Shown piece after piece: positions 55,280 through 64,000 of a stretch of DNA of 64,000 nt. The notes under the pieces were generated by a model. It searched no databases. It saw nothing but the letters and a program-made list of their open reading frames with translations, and was not told where the DNA came from. The number at the start of each line of letters is the position of its first letter. Position 1 is the stretch's first letter. This DNA is from Planctomycetia bacterium. Its GTDB lineage: Bacteria > Planctomycetota > Planctomycetia > Pirellulales > UBA1268. The DNA is taken from contig BJHK01000003.1 of the NCBI GenBank assembly GCA_014192425.1, positions 62,001 to 126,000 of the forward strand. The letters run 5' to 3'. Both the position numbers and the translations under genes were made by a program.

Positions 55280-55553
55280 GACTGCCTTCACGGCTGTCGG
55301 GCCTTCCATGGCCCCACAGCCTTCGCCCGGCGGTGGTGAAGCCAAGGTTCACCACGCCGGGCAACGCCGGGCGTCCAGGCCGGCGAGATGGCCCAATGCG
55401 CTGATGCGCGGCGGGATGTCTTCGCCTTCTGCCTTACAGGGCGTTGGAGGAGCCGGCGGACCCACCTCCGGGACTCCGGGGCCGGTAGCCACGGTGTCTG
55501 ACCGTCGACTGCGGGCTGCTTCCGTTCCGAGGCAAGGCGGCCAGAGACCGCCG
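55280..55553. other. gene-free remainder of the repeat region
   Basis: About 270 bp with no supported gene. It holds partly degenerate repeat-like segments (CTTCCATGGCCCCACAGCC near 55303, GGCGGACCCACCTCCGGGACT near 55458) and a hairpin-like stretch near 55350. No promoter or terminator was recognised. Confidence 0.45.
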
Positions 55554-56846
55554 CTACAAGGAAGCGTAGAGCCGCTCGTGGGCAGCAGCCATCGCAGCGG
55601 CCGCGTGGCGCTCGCGGGCCAGCGCGTGGCCCCGAGTCCCGAGGGCGGCGGCGCGGACCGGGTCGGCCAGCAGTTCGCCGATCGCCCGGGCAAGGTCGGC
55701 GGGATCGCCGGGACGATGGAGCAGGCCCGCCCGGCCGTCGTCGAGCAGTTCGGGGAACGCGCCGTGCGCTGACGCCACCACGGGCAGACCGGCGGCCAGC
55801 GCCTCGATCACCGACAGGCCCTTGGCCTCGGGATGCACGGTCGGCAACGCGAACAGGTCGCAGCCCTGCAGCAGTGCGAGCTTGGCGGGTCGGTCCACCT
55901 GGCCGAGCCAGCGAAACCGGTCGCCGACGCCGAGCCGCTGCGCCAGGCCGAGGCAGCCGGCGATGTAGTCGCGTTCGGCGCCGATCGTCGCGCCCGCGGC
56001 GATCACAGCGACGTCGTGGCTCCGGGCGAGGATCGGCAGGACGTGCACCAGTTGGTCGAGCCCCTTCTCCGCGCAGGCCCGGGCGAGAAAGCCGATCACG
56101 AGCCGGCCACCACGCTCGTTGCGGCGGGCGCGGAGGTCTGGGGCCGCGGCTGGAAACGCCGCCAGATCGACGCCGTGGGGGATGACCGCGATCCGCTCCG
56201 GCGTTACCCCGAGCCGCTCCCCCATGAAGCCGGCATAGAAGCGGTTGAGGGCCACGAACGCGTCGCAGTCGGCGGCCCGCTCGCGGAGCAACTGCCACGT
56301 CCGGGCGCGATGCGGTGCCGGAAGCTGGTCGATGAACAGGTCCTCCCCCGAGAGCGTGCAGACGACGCGGGCCCCCGTGGCCCGGCGGATTGAGCGGGCG
56401 AGCCCGAGGAGCAGGACGTTGGACAGCTGGACGACGTCGGGCCGGACGTCGGCGGCGAGCCAGCCCGCCAGCCGTGCCACCTCCTTCCGCTGGTGCCCCC
56501 GCTCCCCTTCGAGAGACGACACGGTGAGCGGTCCGAGGTCGGCGGCCCGCGTGCTCCCCGTGCGGGCCGAGAGCCAGGCGAGGAGCGCCGGAGCGTCGAG
56601 GAGCCGGTCGACGAACGCGGGTGTATGGCGGAACAGCGGGACGTGCTGCTGCAGCCAGACGTTGACACCCCCCATCACGACCCGGCGCTCGGCGACGACC
56701 TCCTCGTCGCTGGTGGTGGGGACGTAGGCCGGCACGAGCAGCGCGTCGGCCCCGCGGTCGCGGAGCGTTCGGACGAGGGCGTTGTCGTGCAGGCAGCTGC
56801 CGCACAACCTCCCCCCCGCCCCGGCCGTGATGTGCACGATCCTCAT
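55554..56846 (-). CDS. GT4-type glycosyltransferase
   Basis: 430 residues. GT-B fold. N-terminal glycine-rich motif IVHITAGAGGRLCGSCLHDN and VPAYVPTTSDEEVV, QLSNVLLLGLARSI; C-terminal VIGFLARACAEKGLDQLVHV, FRWLGQVDRPAKLALLQGCD, and HPEAKGLSVIEALAAGLPVV, the EX7E motif of family 4. Nearly full-length, no signal peptide. It is distinct from the two GT4 genes at 44-46 kb and stands alone, so it may act in a different glycan or glycolipid pathway. A CAGGG purine run lies just before the ATG. Confidence 0.9.
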   Translation of the reverse strand: MRIVHITAGAGGRLCGSCLHDNALVRTLRDRGADALLVPAYVPTTSDEEVVAERRVVMGGVNVWLQQHVPLFRHTPAFVDRLLDAPALLAWLSARTGSTRAADLGPLTVSSLEGERGHQRKEVARLAGWLAADVRPDVVQLSNVLLLGLARSIRRATGARVVCTLSGEDLFIDQLPAPHRARTWQLLRERAADCDAFVALNRFYAGFMGERLGVTPERIAVIPHGVDLAAFPAAAPDLRARRNERGGRLVIGFLARACAEKGLDQLVHVLPILARSHDVAVIAAGATIGAERDYIAGCLGLAQRLGVGDRFRWLGQVDRPAKLALLQGCDLFALPTVHPEAKGLSVIEALAAGLPVVASAHGAFPELLDDGRAGLLHRPGDPADLARAIGELLADPVRAAALGTRGHALARERHAAAAMAAAHERLYASL

Positions 56847-56911
56847 GCCCTGATGATAGCGGCTGTCCGCGCCGCGTTACGGGCCACAGTCCGCGGGCAT
56901 CATGGCCCGAT

Positions 56912-57106
56912 TCAACCGTGGGTGCGCAACCGCATCGGATCGTAAAACGGCATCCTGACGACGGTGGCCGGATGCGTCCGGCCACCGTCGATGACGTGCA
57001 GCGCCGTGCCGAGGGAGGCATGCGCCGTGTCGATGTGCGCCATGGCGAGCGACTTCATCAGGTGCCGGCTGAACGCCGTGGACGTGACGACGCCGACATC
57101 ACGGCC
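56912..57106 (-). pseudogene. C-terminal fragment of a GcvT-like aminomethyltransferase
   Basis: A minus-strand frame ending in TGA at 56912-56914 encodes about 65 residues matching the end of glycine-cleavage T-protein-like folate enzymes: GVVTSTAFSRHLMKSLAMAH, HVIDGGRTHPATVVRMPFYD, PMRLRTHG. The C-terminal beta-barrel block VTSxxFS...ALA and PFYDPMRLR are the clear signals. The rest of the gene is absent: the match ends near 57106, where the divergent amine oxidase fragment begins. No start codon or ribosome site of its own. Confidence 0.6.
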
Positions 57107-57110
57107 GGGC

Positions 57111-57764
57111 GACGTGCCGAAGCATGGCGTGCTGGTCGCCGACCAGCTCTACGCGCCGAACCATCAGCACTTCTTCAACATGCGGCTCGACTTCGACATC
57201 GACGGCACCGACAACACAGTGCAGCAAGTGGACGTCGTAGCCGACGAGCCGGGAGGGGGCAACGCCTTCGGTAACGCCTTCCACGCCCGGGCCACGTCGC
57301 TCACGCACGAGGCCGAGGCGCGGGCGAACCTCTGCCTGGAGACGGCCCGGACGTGGAAGATCGCCAACCCGGGGCGGCGCAACGCACTGGGGCAGCCGGT
57401 CGGCTACCGCTTCCTGCCCGGAGACAATTCCGTTCCCTTCGCATCCGCCGAGGCCTGGTGGCGCAAGCGGGCCCGGTTCGTCGATCATCACGTCTGGGTC
57501 ACGCCATTCACGAGCGACGAGCGGTTCGCCGGCGGCGACGGCCTCGCCCGCTGGACGGCGGCCGACCGGCCCATCGAATCGATCGACGTGGGCTTCTGGT
57601 ACACCTTCGGGCACACGCACCTGCCCGGTCCGGAGGATTACCCGTTCATGCCGGCGGCCTCCATCGGGTTTCTGCTCAAGCCATCCGGGTTTGTCACCCT
57701 CAATCCCGCCAACGACCTGCCCCCGTCAGGGAAGCAGGCGGCTGCTGGCGCGTGCTGCCACTGA
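57111..57764 (+). pseudogene. C-terminal fragment of a copper amine oxidase
   Basis: About 217 residues related to the last third of copper-containing primary-amine oxidases: VLVADQLYAPNHQHFFNMRL (with the metal-site HxH), DIDGTDNTVQQVDV, RRNALGQPVGYRFLPGD, DHHVWVTPFTSDERFAGGD, and GFWYTFGHTHLPGPEDYP with a third metal His. The region coding the topaquinone (Asn-Tyr-Asp/Glu) site and the N-terminal domains is missing, and recognisable sequence begins at about 57111, right where the divergent fragment ends. The open frame could be read from a start at 56964, but its first 50 residues match nothing. Probably a non-functional remnant. Confidence 0.6.
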
Positions 57765-57794
57765 CGCCGGCTCAGCCCGGAGGAGCGAACGATC

Positions 57795-57965
57795 GTGTGC
57801 CCCACGTGTTGGTTGACGAGCTGGGTGACGCGGCTCGGCTGCGGCGGGCTGGTGGCGATCATCGGCCGCTCCGCGGCGCCGGCCCTGGCCCGGCCGGCGG
57901 GCGACGAGTCCGTCAGCGCCTGCCTTCCAGATGGAGCAGCACCAGGGCCAGGTCGGCAGGCGTGA
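57795..57965 (+). CDS. small ORF with signal-like N-terminus, possible remnant
   Basis: 56 codons from a GTG at 57795, with a strong Shine-Dalgarno sequence GGAGGAG 9 nt before. The start is [20 protein letters not shown], followed by a short hydrophobic stretch and ARPAGDES, like a signal peptide. It then reads into the 3' end of mnmG on the other strand and stops at 57963-57965. It may be the 5' end of a deleted secreted-protein gene, fitting the remnants next to it; a true small protein is less likely. No database check was possible. Confidence 0.35.
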   Translation: MCPTCWLTSWVTRLGCGGLVAIIGRSAAPALARPAGDESVSACLPDGAAPGPGRQA

Positions 57966-59739
57966 TCCCGCTCACCCGCCCCGCCTGCCCGAGCGTCCGC
58001 GGCCGGATGCGCTCCAGCTGCTCGCGGGCCTCGGCCCGCAGGTGCCGGACGCCGGCGAAGTCGAAGCCGTCCGGAATCGGCCGCTCCGCGTGCCGGCGCT
58101 GCCGCTCGATCCGCTCCCGCTCCAGCGCCAGGTAGCCGGCGTAGCGGATGTCGTTCTCGATCTGCACGGCCACGTCCCGGGCAACGGTCGAAAGTTCCGG
58201 CGCGGCGGCGACCACCTGCTCCCAGCCGACCTCGGGCCGCTTGAGCAGATCGGCGAGTGTCACGCCCCCCTGGCGCCGGGCGGCAAGGATCACGAGGGCG
58301 CCGTCGATCGCGGCGTTCTTGGCCGCCAGCCGGTCGGCGCGGTCGGCCGCGGCCAGCCCCAGCCGCGCGGCCGCGGGCGTGAGCCGGCGGTCGGCGTTGT
58401 CGTGCCGCAGCGCCAGCCTGTGCTCGGCCCGGCTCGTGAACATCCGGTAGGGCTCGTCCACGCCGCGGGTCACGAGGTCGTCGACGAGGACGCCGATGTA
58501 CGACTCCTGGCGGTCGAGCAGGAGCGGCTCGCGACCGGCCACGGCGAGCGCCGCGTTCGCCCCCGCCACGAGCCCCTGGGCGGCCGCCTCCTCGTAGCCC
58601 GTCGTGCCGTTGACCTGCCCGGCGAAAAACAGGCCGCCGACCCGCTTGCTCTCCAGCGTCGCCGTGAGCTGCTCGGGGGGGCAGTAGTCGTACTCGACCG
58701 CGTAGCCGTACCGCATGATCACGGCCTTCTCCAGGCCGGGCACGAGCCGGATCATCTCGTCCTGCACGTCCCGGGGCAGGCTCGTCGAGATGCCGTTGAC
58801 GTAGATCTCGTGCGTCCGGCGGCCCTCGGGCTCGAGGAACAGTTGGTGGGTCTCGCGGTCGGCGAACCGCACGACCTTGTCCTCGATGCTCGGACAGTAC
58901 CGCGGGCCGCGCGAGGCGATCTGGCCGGTGAACATCGGCGCCCGGTGGAGGTTGGCCCGGATCAGGTCGTGGATCGCGGGGCTCGTCCGCGTGATCCAGC
59001 AGACCATCTGCTCGCGGTCGATGCGGTCGGTGAGAAAGGAGAACGGCTGCGGCTCGGGGTCACCGGGCTGGACGTCGAGCCGGGAGAAGTCGATCGACCG
59101 GGCCGACAGCCGGCAGGGCGTGCCGGTCTTGAAGCGGTCGATCGTGAAGCCGAGCCGGTCGAGGGCCCGGCTCACGCCCGCCGTCGTCCCCTCCCCCGCC
59201 CGGCCGCCGGCCGTCGTCGCCTCGCCGACGTGCATCACGGCCTGGAGGAATGTCCCCGTCGTGAGGACGACGGCGCGGGCCCGGTAGTCGGCTTCGCCGC
59301 GGACGCGGACGCCGACGACCCGCGCGGCCGCACCACCCGGCGCCGGCTCGACGAGCAGGTCCTCGACCGTCTCCTGCCGGAGGTCGAGGTTTGCCGTCTC
59401 CTCGACGAGCCGCTTCACCTCCCCCTGGTAGAGCTTCTTGTCGGCCTGGGCCCGGGGACCGTGCATCGCCGGCCCCTTGGAGCGGTTGAGGACGCGGAAC
59501 TGGATGCCGGTAGCGTCGATCGCCCGGGCCATCACGCCGCCGAGGGCATCGACCTCGCGGACGAGCTGTGCCTTGCCGACGCCGCCGATGGCCGGATTGC
59601 AGCTCATCTGGCCGACGGTGTCGCAGTTGCTGGTCAGCAGCGCCGTGCGGCAGCCGAGCCGGGCCGCGGCGCAGGCCGCCTCCACGCCGGCATGGCCGGC
59701 GCCGATCACGACGACGTCGTAGTCGTACCGCGAGGGCAT
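57913..59739 (-). CDS. mnmG: tRNA 5-carboxymethylaminomethyluridine synthase subunit MnmG
   Basis: 608 residues, standard size. With MnmE it installs the cmnm5 group at U34 of certain tRNAs using FAD, NADH and methylene-folate. FAD site [60 protein letters not shown] and the C-terminal [15 protein letters not shown]. The central insertion ([34 protein letters not shown]) matches GidA. The ATG at 59737-59739 has no clear Shine-Dalgarno sequence. The gene is adjacent to the DUF1501 gene on the same strand with a 157-bp gap of no recognised features. mnmE is not in the window. Confidence 0.97.
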   Translation of the reverse strand: MPSRYDYDVVVIGAGHAGVEAACAAARLGCRTALLTSNCDTVGQMSCNPAIGGVGKAQLVREVDALGGVMARAIDATGIQFRVLNRSKGPAMHGPRAQADKKLYQGEVKRLVEETANLDLRQETVEDLLVEPAPGGAAARVVGVRVRGEADYRARAVVLTTGTFLQAVMHVGEATTAGGRAGEGTTAGVSRALDRLGFTIDRFKTGTPCRLSARSIDFSRLDVQPGDPEPQPFSFLTDRIDREQMVCWITRTSPAIHDLIRANLHRAPMFTGQIASRGPRYCPSIEDKVVRFADRETHQLFLEPEGRRTHEIYVNGISTSLPRDVQDEMIRLVPGLEKAVIMRYGYAVEYDYCPPEQLTATLESKRVGGLFFAGQVNGTTGYEEAAAQGLVAGANAALAVAGREPLLLDRQESYIGVLVDDLVTRGVDEPYRMFTSRAEHRLALRHDNADRRLTPAAARLGLAAADRADRLAAKNAAIDGALVILAARRQGGVTLADLLKRPEVGWEQVVAAAPELSTVARDVAVQIENDIRYAGYLALERERIERQRRHAERPIPDGFDFAGVRHLRAEAREQLERIRPRTLGQAGRVSGITPADLALVLLHLEGRR

Positions 59740-59896
59740 GGATGAAGTGTGGGGACGATCAGCGGCTGCCGCGACCCGCGGGCCGAGGAGACCCTGATTG
59801 AACCATGACCGGGCGACCGCGGAAAGCGGGAGGCGATCCCGGCGCCGCCGGCGCGAACCGTCGGCGCGGATCCGCCGGACGGCCGGATTCGCCCTG

Positions 59897-61327
59897 TCAG
59901 GCGAGGATGCCTTTCACGAGCTGGCCGTGCACGTCGGTGAGCCGGTAGTCGCGGCCCTGGAAGCGGTAGGTGAGCTTCGTGTGGTCGAAGCCGAGGAGAT
60001 GCAGGAGCGTGGCGTTCAAATCGTGCACGTGCACGGGATCCTCGACCACGTTGAACCCGAAGTCGTCGGTCGTGCCGTGCACGTGTCCGGCCTTGATGCC
60101 GCCGCCGGCCAGCCACATCGTGAAGGCGCGGTTGTGGTGATCGCGGCCGTCGCTGCCCCCCTGCACCATCGGTGTGCGGCCGAATTCGCCCCCCCAGATC
60201 ACGATCGTGTCGTCCAACAGGCCCCGATCCTTCAGATCCATCACCAGCGCCGCCGACGCCTGCTCGGTGTCGGCGCAGTTCTTCTTGATGCCCTTGGTGA
60301 GATCGCCGTGCTGGTCCCAGGCCTCGTGAAAGAGCTGCACGAACCGCACGCCCCGTTCCAGCAGCCGCCGCGCCAGCAGGCAGTTGCGGGCATAGCCCGA
60401 CTGCTTCGGGTCCTTGATGCCGTAGCGCGAGAGTGTCTCCGGCGATTCGTCGGCGAGGTTCATGAGCTCGGGGGCGCTCGCCTGCAGCCTGTAGGCCATC
60501 TCGTAGGCCTGGATGCGGGCCGCCGTCTCCGGATCGCCGAACCTGCCCGCCGCCAGCTCGTTGAGGCGGCCGAGCGAGTCGAGCGATTCCCGCTGGGCCT
60601 GCCGGTCGATCCCCTTCGGATTCGACAGATAGAGCACGGGGTCGCCGCTCCCCCGCAGTGGTATGCCGCCGTAGGAACTCGGCAGGAAGCCCGAGCCGTA
60701 ATTGCTCGCGCCGCCGCTCGTGCCCTTCGCGCTGGTTAGCACGACGAAGCCGGGCAGGTCTTCCGCCTCGCTGCCGAGGCCGTACAGCGTCCAGGCCCCG
60801 AAACTCGGCCGGCCAAACTGTTGCGAGCCCGAGTTCATCAGGATCTGCGCCGGGGCATGGTTCACGGCGTCGGTCTGCATCGAGCGGACGAGGCAGATCT
60901 CGTCGGCGATCCGGCCGATGTGGGGCACCAGTTCGCTCATCTCGATGCCGGCCTTGCCGTAGGTCTGAAACTTGAACTTCGGTCCGAGGAGCGCCGAATT
61001 CGGATTGATGAACGCCGCCCGGTAGCCCTCGAGCAGGTTGCCCGGGGGCAGCGTGCCGTCGCGTTTGGCGAGCTCCGGTTTCCAGTCGAAGAGTTCGAGG
61101 TGGCTCGGGGCGCCGGCCTGGAACATGTAGACCACCCGCTTCGCCTTCGGGGCGTAGTGCGGCGGCTTCACGGCCAGGGGCGAGGGGGGGGCGGTGGCCG
61201 CGGCCGCTGCACGCGCCGCGAGGGCCCCGGCGGCGATGCCCGCCAGCCCGACGCCGCAGTCGCCGAAGAACCAGCGGCGCGAGAGCAGGCGGGCCCGGGC
61301 GGCGGGGATGTCGTGATCGATTGTCAT
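59897..61327 (-). CDS. DUF1501 family Tat-exported protein
   Basis: 476 residues. N-terminal [20 protein letters not shown] is a twin-arginine-like signal. The mature part is an alkaline-phosphatase/sulfatase-fold family member of unknown activity: [99 protein letters not shown], and FGRTP/GRDHH metal-site-like motifs. It pairs with a DUF1549/DUF1553 protein encoded just upstream, the usual planctomycete arrangement. GAGGTG is 4-10 nt before the ATG. The likely role is in exported macromolecule or sulfated-glycan breakdown; that is inference. Confidence 0.93.
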   Translation of the reverse strand: MTIDHDIPAARARLLSRRWFFGDCGVGLAGIAAGALAARAAAAATAPPSPLAVKPPHYAPKAKRVVYMFQAGAPSHLELFDWKPELAKRDGTLPPGNLLEGYRAAFINPNSALLGPKFKFQTYGKAGIEMSELVPHIGRIADEICLVRSMQTDAVNHAPAQILMNSGSQQFGRPSFGAWTLYGLGSEAEDLPGFVVLTSAKGTSGGASNYGSGFLPSSYGGIPLRGSGDPVLYLSNPKGIDRQAQRESLDSLGRLNELAAGRFGDPETAARIQAYEMAYRLQASAPELMNLADESPETLSRYGIKDPKQSGYARNCLLARRLLERGVRFVQLFHEAWDQHGDLTKGIKKNCADTEQASAALVMDLKDRGLLDDTIVIWGGEFGRTPMVQGGSDGRDHHNRAFTMWLAGGGIKAGHVHGTTDDFGFNVVEDPVHVHDLNATLLHLLGFDHTKLTYRFQGRDYRLTDVHGQLVKGILA

Positions 61328-61408
61328 GGGGCACCTCGTTCCGGGCGTTCGTGGGGTCCTTCGCAGCGCCCTCCGGGTTGCACCGGGGGGCGCAGCGGAC
61401 TCGAGTCT

Positions 61409-64000
61409 TCAGTTCTTCATGACGGTTTCGTCGAGGTTCAAGAGCACTCGTGCGACGAGTGTCCAGGCGGCGGCGTCCTGCGGCGTCGTGCCGGCGGGAA
61501 GTTCCGGGAGTTTGTCGGCGTCGCCGGCGGCGATCGACCGGGCGTCGAGCCAGCCTGCGGCGAGCCGCGTGCGCTGCGCGGCCAGGAACGCGAGCAGTTC
61601 CCGCTTCTCGTCGGCCGTGGGCGGCCGCGACGTGCAGAGGAGGAAGGCCCGCTCGACCCTGGCTGCATCGTCGCCGCCCGCCTCCTTCAGCGTGCGGAGG
61701 GCGAGGCCCTGCGCCGCCTCCATGAAAATCGGCTCGTTCAAGCCCGTGAGCGCGGCCAGCGGCGTGTTGCTCCGCAGCCGGCGGGCACAGGAGAGGTCCC
61801 CCGTGGGGGCGTCAAAACTGCCGAGCGCCGGATCGGGCATCGACCGGCGCCGGAACGTGTACAGCGACCGGCGGTAGCGGTCGGCGTCCTTGGCCTCCGG
61901 CCAGTCGATCCGCGTGTAATTGAATTCGAGCACGTTCTTCGGCACCGGCGGATAGACGCTCGGCCCGCCCAGCTTCTCCGTGAGCAGGCCCGACACCGCG
62001 AGCACGACGTCGCGAACCACCTCCGCATCGGGGCGAAATCGCGGACCGCGGGCCAGTAGCCGGTTGTTCGGATCGCGGCCGCGCGACTCGGCCGCAACCG
62101 CCGACGACTGGCGATAGGTGTCGCTCATCACGATCCGCCGGATCGCCTGCTTCTGGCTCCAGCCCTGCTCCATGAAATCGACGGCCAGCCAGTCGAGCAG
62201 GTCGCGATACTCGGGCAGGGGCGACCGCGTGCCGAAATCGTCGGGCGTCTCCACGAGGCCGGCCCCGAAGAGCGTCTGCCAGATCCGGTTCACCGCCACG
62301 CGGGCCGAGAGGGGCGAGCGGGGATCGACGAGCCATTTCGCGAAGGCGAGCCGCGGCGGGTCGTCCGCGTGGGCGAGCGGGTGCAGGCCGGCCGGCACGT
62401 GCGGCTTCACCTCGTGCTTCGGCTGGTTCCACGTGCCGCGGTCGAGCAGGTATGTCGGCCGATGCTGGGCGACCGAACGTGACGCCGCGTGCATCACCGT
62501 CGTGGCTGCCTGCGGAGCCTTCGCCCACGCGGCCGCGATCCTCGCGTTGAGTGCCGCCGCCTCGGGAACCGTCTTCCGCCAGGCGGCGAAGATCGCGGCA
62601 CGATCGGCGTCGCTCCGCTCGGCAGCCGGCTTCCGCGCGGCGAGAAGCGCGGCATGATCGATCGGCGGCGCCGCGGGCGCGGCGTCCTGCGTGAGGCTGA
62701 ACCGGCAGCAGCCGAGCATCGCGACCGCGTGATGCCCGATTTTCCCCTTGGACCAGCGCACGGCGATTCGCAGCCAGGTGCCTGCCGGCAGGTCAAGCGG
62801 CTTCTCGAACTGCACGACGGCCGCCGACGGCTGGTGCCGAATCAGATGGCCGCGATCCGAACTCCATGCCGACAGCTCATCGTCGTCGATCATGTTGGCC
62901 ACGGGGCCCAGCGACACTTCCGCCGGCGTGCCTTTCTTCCCGTCATGGTCCTTGTCTTTGTCTGGGCCGTCGGTCTTCTTGGCGTCGTCGCCGGGCCGCG
63001 GCTGCATCTGTTCCGCCGCCGAGAAGTCGGCCGTGGCATGCACGAGCTTCAGGTCCGCCCATGCCTCGTCCCCGGGCTTCTTCACCTGGACCCGCATCCG
63101 GCCGATCGCCCAGGCGCCATCCCGGCCGGGGCCCTGCATGAACAGGTCGCCGTCGGTGAGAGCTTCGATCTGCAGGCCCGTCGCGCCGGCGAGGTCGGGC
63201 TCGCTCTCGAAGAACAGCTCGTCGTCGCGGTGGCCGATCATGAGGATCGAGCCGTCGGACCGCTGGGCGGGATGCGTGAGCAGGGCGACGCTGTGCATCT
63301 CCTTCATCTGGATGGTCTTCCAGGCCGGCGCCTTCGCCACCACGTCGGCCGCCCAGGCCTCCATCGCTGCCCGCCAGTCGGGCCGCTGGCGGCGGATTTC
63401 CTGCTCGGCTGCGGTGATTTTCGCCCGCATCGCCGCGAGGTCCTCCACTTGCTCGGGTGTGTGGACATCCGAGCGGGACTCGTGGGTGTCGTTGAGGAAC
63501 GCGAACATTCCGTAGTATTCGTCGTGCGTCAGCGGATCGAACTTGTGCGAATGGCACTGGGCGCACTGGGTCGTGAGGCCGAGCACCGCCTTGCCGACGC
63601 AGTCGATCCGGTCGAACATCTCGACCATTCGGAACTCCTCGGGGATGATCGCCCCTTCCTCGTTGAGCATGCTGTTGCGCAGGAAGCCGGTGGCGACGAC
63701 CTGATCCTGCGTGGCGTTCGGCAAAAGGTCGCCGGCGATCTGCTCGATCACGAACTGATCGAAGGGCAGATCGCGATTGAAGGCGGCGACCACCCAGTCG
63801 CGCCAGGCCCACATCTCGCGAGGCATGTCTTTCTCGTAGCCGTTCGAGTCGGCATAGCGGGCGAGGTCGAGCCAGTGGCGGGCCCACTTCTCGCCGTACC
63901 GCGGACTGGCGAGAAGTTTTTCGACCGTTTTCCCGTAGCCGTCGCGGTTAAACGCGGCGAGGTCTTCGGGCGACGGCGGCAGGCCGACCAGGTCCAGATA
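61409..64000 (-). CDS. DUF1549/DUF1553 protein, partial (5' end outside window)
   Basis: The frame is open from 61409 to the right edge, so about 863 residues without the N-terminus are present. The DUF1549 half is clear (YLDLVGLPPSPEDLAAFNRD, ASPRYGEKWARHWLDLARYA, FNRDLPFDQFVIEQIAGDLL), with a cytochrome-like CAQCHSHKFDP that suggests a haem site. A carbohydrate-binding-like insert lies at about residues 230-400, and the DUF1553 half holds LAKWLVDPRSPLSARVAVNR, GLVETPDDFGTRSPLPEYRD and ARGPRFRPDAEVVRDVVLAV. These proteins are usually membrane-exported, with an N-terminal cytochrome domain (PSD1) here outside the window. The stop lies 81 bp before the DUF1501 start. Confidence 0.95.
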   Translation of the reverse strand, partial: YLDLVGLPPSPEDLAAFNRDGYGKTVEKLLASPRYGEKWARHWLDLARYADSNGYEKDMPREMWAWRDWVVAAFNRDLPFDQFVIEQIAGDLLPNATQDQVVATGFLRNSMLNEEGAIIPEEFRMVEMFDRIDCVGKAVLGLTTQCAQCHSHKFDPLTHDEYYGMFAFLNDTHESRSDVHTPEQVEDLAAMRAKITAAEQEIRRQRPDWRAAMEAWAADVVAKAPAWKTIQMKEMHSVALLTHPAQRSDGSILMIGHRDDELFFESEPDLAGATGLQIEALTDGDLFMQGPGRDGAWAIGRMRVQVKKPGDEAWADLKLVHATADFSAAEQMQPRPGDDAKKTDGPDKDKDHDGKKGTPAEVSLGPVANMIDDDELSAWSSDRGHLIRHQPSAAVVQFEKPLDLPAGTWLRIAVRWSKGKIGHHAVAMLGCCRFSLTQDAAPAAPPIDHAALLAARKPAAERSDADRAAIFAAWRKTVPEAAALNARIAAAWAKAPQAATTVMHAASRSVAQHRPTYLLDRGTWNQPKHEVKPHVPAGLHPLAHADDPPRLAFAKWLVDPRSPLSARVAVNRIWQTLFGAGLVETPDDFGTRSPLPEYRDLLDWLAVDFMEQGWSQKQAIRRIVMSDTYRQSSAVAAESRGRDPNNRLLARGPRFRPDAEVVRDVVLAVSGLLTEKLGGPSVYPPVPKNVLEFNYTRIDWPEAKDADRYRRSLYTFRRRSMPDPALGSFDAPTGDLSCARRLRSNTPLAALTGLNEPIFMEAAQGLALRTLKEAGGDDAARVERAFLLCTSRPPTADEKRELLAFLAAQRTRLAAGWLDARSIAAGDADKLPELPAGTTPQDAAAWTLVARVLLNLDETVMKN

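Noticed and set aside
54600-55404. Overlapping frames on both strands across the 166-bp repeats
   Set aside because: Same reason: 166-bp unit, no conserved frame; frames are open because few stop codons occur.

Overview
The window is about 64 kb of GC-rich bacterial chromosome, almost certainly from a planctomycete (Pirellulales-like). The reasons are a DUF1549/DUF1553 plus DUF1501 gene pair, a Tat-type Gfo/Idh/MocA oxidoreductase, a serine/threonine kinase with the N-terminal extension common in that phylum, a secreted squalene-cyclase-like repeat protein beside a MoxR/DUF58/BatA set, a very large PQQ-type beta-propeller protein, a secreted Cys-rich protein, and a 23S-5S rRNA unit with no 16S gene next to it. 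Exact taxonomy is inference. The window is cut at both ends: a BatA-like gene runs off the left edge and a DUF1549/DUF1553 gene off the right edge.

Layout. 1-9 kb: a minus-strand block of BatA-like protein, DUF58 protein, MoxR ATPase, squalene-cyclase-fold secreted protein and a giant beta-propeller protein. 9-13 kb: HU protein with promoter and leader hairpin, tRNA-Phe, a Ser/Thr kinase, and an RluA-type pseudouridine synthase and Maf pyrophosphatase whose start codons overlap head to head. 13-16.9 kb: minus-strand 23S-5S rRNA unit with leader, promoter and terminator. 16.9-21.6 kb: RND efflux adaptor and pump. 21.6-27.6 kb: thioredoxin-like secreted protein, 2,5-dioxovalerate-type aldehyde dehydrogenase, Cys-rich secreted protein, an FAD oxidoreductase translationally coupled to a hydrolase that lacks its nucleophile segment, and tRNA-Cys. 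27.9-35.1 kb: NADPH and carbohydrate genes (gnd, an SDR, zwf) coupled to a dihydrouridine synthase, then an FMN reductase coupled to a glutamate-receptor-like ion channel. 35.2-41.4 kb: a 127-bp tandem array, queG, a Q/N-rich lipoprotein, a Tat-type oxidoreductase and a truncated SecA paralogue. 41.4-46.3 kb: a methyltransferase and glycosyltransferase cluster. 46.6-48.8 kb: a TolC-like protein and a second dihydrouridine synthase. 48.8-54.8 kb: an Fe-S assembly operon (sufR, nuoB-like, sufC, sufB, sufD, Rieske-MIP18 fusion) behind a clear sigma70-type promoter. 54.8-57.9 kb: a 166-bp tandem array, another glycosyltransferase, and a junction of two gene fragments broken at their 5' ends. 57.9-64 kb: mnmG and the DUF1501 and DUF1549/1553 pair.

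The Fe-S operon is the most coherent and most unusual system. An Fe-S-sensing-type regulator leads it, its stop codon overlaps the start of a gene for a complex I NuoB-like subunit, and it ends in a protein joining a Rieske ferredoxin domain to a SufT/MIP18-type domain. Also notable are the channel/FMN-reductase pair, the motor-only SecA paralogue, two tandem-repeat arrays that both sit between convergent 3' gene ends, and the remnants at 56.9-57.8 kb. The functions below come from sequence motifs read by eye; no database search was run.
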